Assembly (NCBI GenBank): GCA_026389975.1
Contig: JAPLGV010000505.1
Coordinates: 1 to 7,207, forward strand
From: Chloroflexota bacterium
Lineage (GTDB): Bacteria > Chloroflexota > Anaerolineae > Anaerolineales > Villigracilaceae
DNA length: 7,207 bases
Direction: 5' to 3'
Below the pieces are notes generated by a model. That model was given only the letters and a program-made list of their open reading frames with translations. It ran no database searches and was not told where the DNA came from. The position numbers were made by a program, and so were the translations under genes. This document shows positions 4,403-7,207 of this stretch, one piece after another. The number at the start of each line of letters is the position of its first letter. The stretch's first letter is position 1.

Positions 4403-5836
4403 TTATAGATTTTTTAAGTCAATCATCCTATCATAATTCTTTGCCATACTCTCAAATTTTGCTAACTTGTCACGGAAAACAAGAGTGATTTTTCCTACCG
4501 GGCCATTCCTGTGTTTTGTTATTTTAATATCGATAAGATTTTTCTTGCTTTCATCTTGCTCATATTCTTCTGGCTTGAAAAGGAACATTACAATGTCAGC
4601 ATCTTGTTCAAGAGATCCGGATTCACGTAAATCTGAAAGTTGTGGTTCTTTGGTTGTGCGTTGTTCTACGGCGCGGCTGAGTTGCGCGGCTGCCAGCACC
4701 GGGACGTTCAGTTCGCGCGCCAATGCCTTCAGATTGCGCGAGATGTATGAGACTTCCTGGACGCGGTTCTCGGTGCGCGTGTCGCCGCTCATCAACTGGA
4801 TATAGTCGAGGATGATCAGGTCGAGGCCGAATTCCATGTGCAGGCGGCGGCATTTGGTGCGCAGGGCGAGCGGGGTAATGGCAGGGGTATCGTCCAGGTA
4901 GATGTGCGTGTCAGAAAGGACCTCGATTGCATGGGTAAATTTCGGCCACTCATCCTCAGCCAATTTACCGGTACGCAAGCGTTGGGAGTCGATTTCAGTC
5001 ATTTGGGTAATCAGGCGCTGGGCAACTTGCTCATTCGACATTTCCAGCGAGAAGATGGCGACGTGCTTCTTATGCAGCAGGGCGGCGTTCTTCGCCACCG
5101 AAAGCAGGAAGCCGGATTTGCCCTGACCCGGGCGGCCAGCAATGATGAGCAAGTCAGAGGGCTGCAAGCCCATTAGTTTGCGGTCGAGATCAATGAAGCC
5201 GGTCGGGACGCCGAAGATGTCCTCGGGACGCTTGGCGAGTTCGCCTATCCGGTCGTAGACTTCGCTCATCACCTGGCGGATGGGCTGCACGTCGTGACGC
5301 AGCCGCCGCTCGCTGACGTTGAAGATGGACTTCTCCGACTCCTCGATGATGTTCTCGACCGTCTCCCGCTCGTTGTAGGCCAGGGTGGCGATCTGGTTGG
5401 CAGCGGTCAACATGCGGCGGCGGATAGCGTCCGCTTCCACCATCCGTCCGTAGGCCTCGGCGTGCAGCGAGGTCGGTACCTGGTTGAGGAGCGCGGTCAG
5501 ATAGGCCGGGCCGCCAATCTCGGCCAGTTGACCGGCACTTTCCAGTTCTTCGGAGACGGTCAGGAAGTCCAGCGGGATGCGTTTTTCGTGCAGACGGTTG
5601 AAAGCCTCCCAGATCCAGCGGTGCCGGACAATATAGAAATCGTCCGCCTGGAGGAACTGGGCCAGGTCGTAGTAGGCTTCGGGGTTAATGAGCACGGCCC
5701 CCACAACGGCTTCTTCGGCTTCGCGGTTGTGGGGGATGACCGGGGTGGATGGGAGGGAGGTCCCTTCGACAGGCTCAGGGCGGCGCCCTTCGATAGGGCT
5801 CAGGGCAGGTTCTTCGGGAGAAGGCAAATCGGCCAT
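4403..5836 (-). CDS. dnaB: Replicative DNA helicase DnaB
   Basis: This is the hexameric 5'-3' helicase that unwinds DNA at the replication fork. It is 477 residues, typical length. The N-terminal domain (about 34-140: HNREAEEAVVGAVL, then DFYIVRHRWIWEAF) is followed by a linker and a RecA-like motor. Motor motifs are Walker A GRPGQGKS (234-241, K240), EMS (265-267), Walker B IILDYIQLM (341-349, D344), the AAAQLSR motif (382-388), LSDLRESGSLEQDADIVMFL (400-419), and KHRNGPVG (441-448) with the probable Arg finger. No intein is present. The start at ATG 5834-5836 has only a weak GGAA upstream. Residues 12-27 (LSPIEGRRPEPVEGTS) are a repeat-encoded insert. The final ~88 codons are about 37% GC while the rest is 60-67%. 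Downstream lie the DnaD-like and loader genes, so this looks like a helicase-loading cluster. Confidence 0.97.
   Translation of the reverse strand: MADLPSPEEPALSPIEGRRPEPVEGTSLPSTPVIPHNREAEEAVVGAVLINPEAYYDLAQFLQADDFYIVRHRWIWEAFNRLHEKRIPLDFLTVSEELESAGQLAEIGGPAYLTALLNQVPTSLHAEAYGRMVEADAIRRRMLTAANQIATLAYNERETVENIIEESEKSIFNVSERRLRHDVQPIRQVMSEVYDRIGELAKRPEDIFGVPTGFIDLDRKLMGLQPSDLLIIAGRPGQGKSGFLLSVAKNAALLHKKHVAIFSLEMSNEQVAQRLITQMTEIDSQRLRTGKLAEDEWPKFTHAIEVLSDTHIYLDDTPAITPLALRTKCRRLHMEFGLDLIILDYIQLMSGDTRTENRVQEVSYISRNLKALARELNVPVLAAAQLSRAVEQRTTKEPQLSDLRESGSLEQDADIVMFLFKPEEYEQDESKKNLIDIKITKHRNGPVGKITLVFRDKLAKFESMAKNYDRMIDLKNL
5762..5805. repeat. Two tandem copies of the CTGAGCCTGTCGAAGG-type repeat inside dnaB
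   Basis: CCCTTCGACAGGCTCAGGG (5762-5780) is followed by the near copy CCCTTCGATAGGGCTCAGGG (5786-5805). On the coding strand these give IEGRRPEPVEG in the flexible helicase N-terminus. This short repeat is common between and within genes of many bacteria. Here it adds about 16 residues in frame without harming the domain that starts near residue 34. Confidence 0.7.
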
Positions 5837-5852
5837 TGATTATTCCGGTAGG

Positions 5853-5888
5853 GCGGACCGGAGTTTACCCCCGAAAGGGGGTGTCCGC
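5853..5888 (-). promoter_or_regulatory. Nested hairpin between the DUF151 gene and dnaB
   Basis: An inner stem ACCCCC/GGGGGT (5867-5872 with 5877-5882, GAAA between on the plus strand) lies inside an outer pair GCGGAC/GTCCGC (5853-5858 with 5883-5888). It fills most of the 53-base gap between the DUF151 stop and the dnaB start. No T-run follows on the minus strand, so it could be an attenuator, an RNA stability element or a relic repeat. The outer arm matches the hairpin at 2409-2428. Confidence 0.45.
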
Positions 5889-5889
5889 A

Positions 5890-6447
5890 CTATGATTTTG
5901 GTTTCTCTTCGTCGCCTTTATCGGTACCGAGTTTCTTCAGGAAGTCTTCGAAAACATCCAGGCGTTTTTCGTCCTCCGGTTCGGCTTCCGCACCCGGTTT
6001 CTCGACCGGTTCGGAAGGGGTCTCTTCCTGTATATTTTTCTCGGGGACAATGCCCGCTTCATCCATCACACCCTGGCTGACCAGGACCGGGACGTGGGTA
6101 CGCACTGCCAGGGCGATGGCATCCGACGGACGCGAGTCGATGTTAATGATCTTCCCGTCTGTTTCGGCAACGATGTTGCCATAAAAGATATCCTCTTTCA
6201 GGGCAACGATCTCGACGCGTAAGATTTTGCCGTTAAAAAGAGTAAAGAGGTTTTTGAGCAGGTCATGGGTCAGCGGGCGGCTGATCTCCACTTCCTGCAA
6301 CGCCACCGTGATGGACTCGGCCTCGTACGGCCCGACCCAGATGGGCAGGTAACGTTCCACATCCGTCTGGCGCAGTACCACCACCCGCTGCGGGGACATC
6401 AGGCTGACGCGTACACTGTCAATCGTCACTTCGACCATGTCAGGCAT
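5890..6447 (-). CDS. Bifunctional nuclease family protein (DUF151/BFN)
   Basis: It has 185 residues. The family includes plant and bacterial proteins reported to cleave both DNA and RNA; the bacterial role is poorly known. The conserved core covers about 5-130, with ERYLPIWVGPYEAESITVAL (31-50), the RPLTHDLL block (58-65), IFYGNI (87-92), IDSRPSDAIALAVR (103-116) and PVLVSQGVMDEAG (120-132). The C-terminal third is acidic and Pro/Glu-rich (140-160), then has a helix DVFEDFLKKLG (164-174) like the FLD tail of relatives. The start at ATG 6445-6447 has GGAG about 7 bases upstream; M4 is an alternative. It ends with TAG, 53 bases before dnaB, and may be its co-transcribed upstream neighbour. Confidence 0.9.
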   Translation of the reverse strand: MPDMVEVTIDSVRVSLMSPQRVVVLRQTDVERYLPIWVGPYEAESITVALQEVEISRPLTHDLLKNLFTLFNGKILRVEIVALKEDIFYGNIVAETDGKIINIDSRPSDAIALAVRTHVPVLVSQGVMDEAGIVPEKNIQEETPSEPVEKPGAEAEPEDEKRLDVFEDFLKKLGTDKGDEEKPKS

Positions 6448-6470
6448 AAGGGACTCCGCTAAGTTACGTT

Positions 6471-6499
6471 ATTCTAACACGTCGGGAAGGGGGATGCAA
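6471..6499 (-). promoter_or_regulatory. Promoter of the DUF151 gene
   Basis: On the minus strand TAGAAT (6476-6471) has a -35 TTGCAT (6499-6494) with a 17-base spacer. It lies 23 bases upstream of the start codon. The -10 matches 5 of 6, the -35 only 3 of 6. It could also serve dnaB and the downstream genes. Confidence 0.4.
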
Positions 6500-6558
6500 C
6501 CAGGCAATCAGGGAAGCGGAGAAAGTTGCGGGCCAAAAACCATCCCCATTAGAATCGC

Positions 6559-6587
6559 TTGTATTACGGCTCGAATTGATGTATATT
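6559..6587 (+). promoter_or_regulatory. Promoter of the PH-like protein gene
   Basis: TTGTAT (6559-6564), a 17-base spacer, then TATATT (6582-6587). Matches to consensus are 4/6 and 5/6. Transcription would start near 6594 and leave a leader of about 35 bases ending in the AAAAGGAG ribosome binding site. It is divergent from the DUF151 promoter 60 bases away. Confidence 0.55.
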
Positions 6588-6627
6588 GTTATCATCCAAT
6601 CCATTTCACCTAAAAGGAGATTTTATT

Positions 6628-7011
6628 ATGGCAAAACTTGCGGAACTTGCACGTGAGGCACTCGCCTCGAAACTGGAATCAGGTGAAGAACTTCGTTCGG
6701 TGGGTCAATTCCGAACCGGGCCTATCTGGGCCATGCTCCTGCTCTCCAACTTGTTTGCTTTTGCATTGAAGTACTATTATGCAGGGGTTACGAATAAGCG
6801 CCTGATCATCGTCCGGCTCAATTCGTTCAACAAGCCAATTGACAAGGAGAACTACAGCATTCCTTTGACTGACGTCGAGTTGAAGGGGAATGCATTGATG
6901 GTAAAACTGCCCGACAAGGAAAAACCGGTCAAATTCGAAATGATTTTTGGCCTTCAGAAGCTCACGGGTATGGATGTCAACGAGTTCAAGACCGCGGTGG
7001 GTGCTCGATAA
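6628..7011 (+). CDS. Small PH-domain-like protein, unknown function
   Basis: 127 residues. ATG 6628 is chosen because AAAAGGAGA (6612-6620) stands at ideal distance; the same-frame ATG at 6586 sits on the promoter and has no such site. A helical start (1-20) leads to GPIWAMLLLSNLFAFAL (31-47), hydrophobic enough for one membrane-associated segment. Next come YYAGVTNKRLIIVRLNSF (50-67), IPLTDVELKGNALMVKLP (78-95) and FGLQKLTGMDVNEFKTAV (107-124). A G-V-T-N-K-R-L-I strand, alternating beta strands and a closing helix resemble bacterial PH-like (bPH/YokE-type) domains, as seen in many small membrane-linked proteins. No catalytic motif is visible, so the biochemical role is not inferred. It ends with TAA and is monocistronic as far as seen. 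Confidence 0.8.
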   Translation: MAKLAELAREALASKLESGEELRSVGQFRTGPIWAMLLLSNLFAFALKYYYAGVTNKRLIIVRLNSFNKPIDKENYSIPLTDVELKGNALMVKLPDKEKPVKFEMIFGLQKLTGMDVNEFKTAVGAR

Positions 7012-7023
7012 GAGAACAATTTT

Positions 7024-7042
7024 CTTGAAATATTTTTTCAAG
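7024..7042 (+). terminator. AT-rich hairpin after the PH-like gene
   Basis: CTTGAAA (7024-7030) pairs with TTTCAAG (7036-7042) around TATTT, 12 bases past the stop. The stem is perfect but AT-rich, and no T-run follows beyond the arm. It may end the PH-like transcript, or be target DNA at the element boundary. Confidence 0.35.
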
Positions 7043-7049
7043 TAAACTA

Positions 7050-7207
7050 CCACCGCCAAAGGCGGTGGCCTTAGAACATTGCTCCTGGAAGGCGCGCTCT
7101 TACTTTGGTTGTTAATCGAACAACTTACCTTGCACAATTTCAGCTTGCTTTTCCTGCTTCTCTTGCCACTGTACGTATTTGCGTATCTTCTCTTCGTCCA
7201 ATCCTAT
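7050..7207 (-). mobile_element. IS200/IS605-type element, one end (runs off the window)
   Basis: A perfect stem CCACCGCC/GGCGGTGG with AAA loop (7050-7068) lies 43 bases beyond the stop of a Y1 transposase frame. IS200/IS605 elements carry subterminal hairpins, not terminal inverted repeats, and TnpA recognises them as single-stranded DNA. By layout this is the end downstream of tnpA, with the cleavage site expected a few bases further towards 7049-7020. The remainder lies past 7207. Confidence 0.6.
7112..7207 (-). CDS. tnpA: C-terminal end of an IS200-type Y1 transposase (partial)
   Basis: The minus-strand frame open to the window edge gives 31 residues, IGLDEEKIRKYVQWQEKQEK and then QAEIVQGKLFD, then TAA at 7114-7112. 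The pattern G-L-D-E-x-K-I-R-x-Y-x-x-x-Q-E is the usual end of Y1 (HUH) transposases of the IS200 group, the helix after the catalytic Tyr. The catalytic Tyr and HUH motif would lie outside. Whether the gene is intact cannot be told. A RAYT is a possible alternative; the hairpin just downstream favours an IS200/IS605 element. Confidence 0.65.
   Translation of the reverse strand: MGLDEEKIRKYVQWQEKQEKQAEIVQGKLFD

Noticed and set aside
4403..5836. Intein in dnaB
   Set aside because: Walker A and the later motifs are uninterrupted and the length is normal.
5294..5839. Plus-strand frame of 181 codons
   Set aside because: It lies antisense to dnaB, whose motifs are unmistakable. No ribosome binding site or recognisable domain.
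6679..7137. Minus-strand frame of 152 codons
   Set aside because: It overlaps the well-supported PH-like gene antisense and runs through the element hairpin. The tnpA frame in the same area has clear family similarity.

Overview
The window looks like chromosome of an Anaerolineae-type Chloroflexota bacterium. This is inferred from the gene content: a Gram-positive-style helicase loading set (DnaB helicase, DnaD-domain protein, DnaI/DnaC-like loader) next to a DUF151 nuclease, plus a PEPVEG-coding repeat and RAYT/IS200 debris. No marker gene proves the taxonomy.

Layout. Positions 1-1250 are AT-rich accessory DNA. They hold a 3' gene end (1-81), one uncharacterised gene (153-989, very tentatively uracil-DNA-glycosylase-like) and non-coding sequence. 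Positions 1250-1535 are a repeat patch that cuts off the N-terminal remnant of a REP-associated tyrosine transposase (RAYT) and also forms the 3' end of the next gene. Positions 1469-2320 (minus) encode an FTR1-family iron permease. Its promoter carries a 19-bp palindrome resembling a DtxR/IdeR iron box.

From 6447 down to 2436, all on the minus strand, runs a replication cluster: DUF151 bifunctional nuclease, replicative helicase dnaB, a DnaD-domain protein, and a helicase loader with an N-terminal zinc-binding motif and two tandem AAA+ domains. The loader is unusual in three ways. Its start lies out of frame inside the dnaD reading frame. An in-frame TGA separates the zinc part from the first Walker A. 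The two AAA+ domains have lost different residues: Walker B in the first, the sensor-1 Asn in the second. The last part of dnaB and the gap after it are sharply AT-rich between GC-rich flanks, which suggests mosaicism.

On the plus strand, divergent from the DUF151 gene, a well-formed promoter drives a 127-aa protein with a PH-like look (6628-7011). The right edge holds the 3' end of an IS200/IS605-type Y1 transposase on the minus strand, with a perfect hairpin beyond its stop that fits an element end.

How the genes work together: DnaB unwinds DNA at the fork, and the DnaD-like and DnaI-like proteins are expected to recruit and load it. The nuclease and the iron permease are neighbours with no evident shared pathway. 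The most notable points are the broken or recoded double-AAA+ loader, the palindrome at the iron permease promoter, and the repeat patch that truncates a transposase and supplies the C-terminus of the permease.
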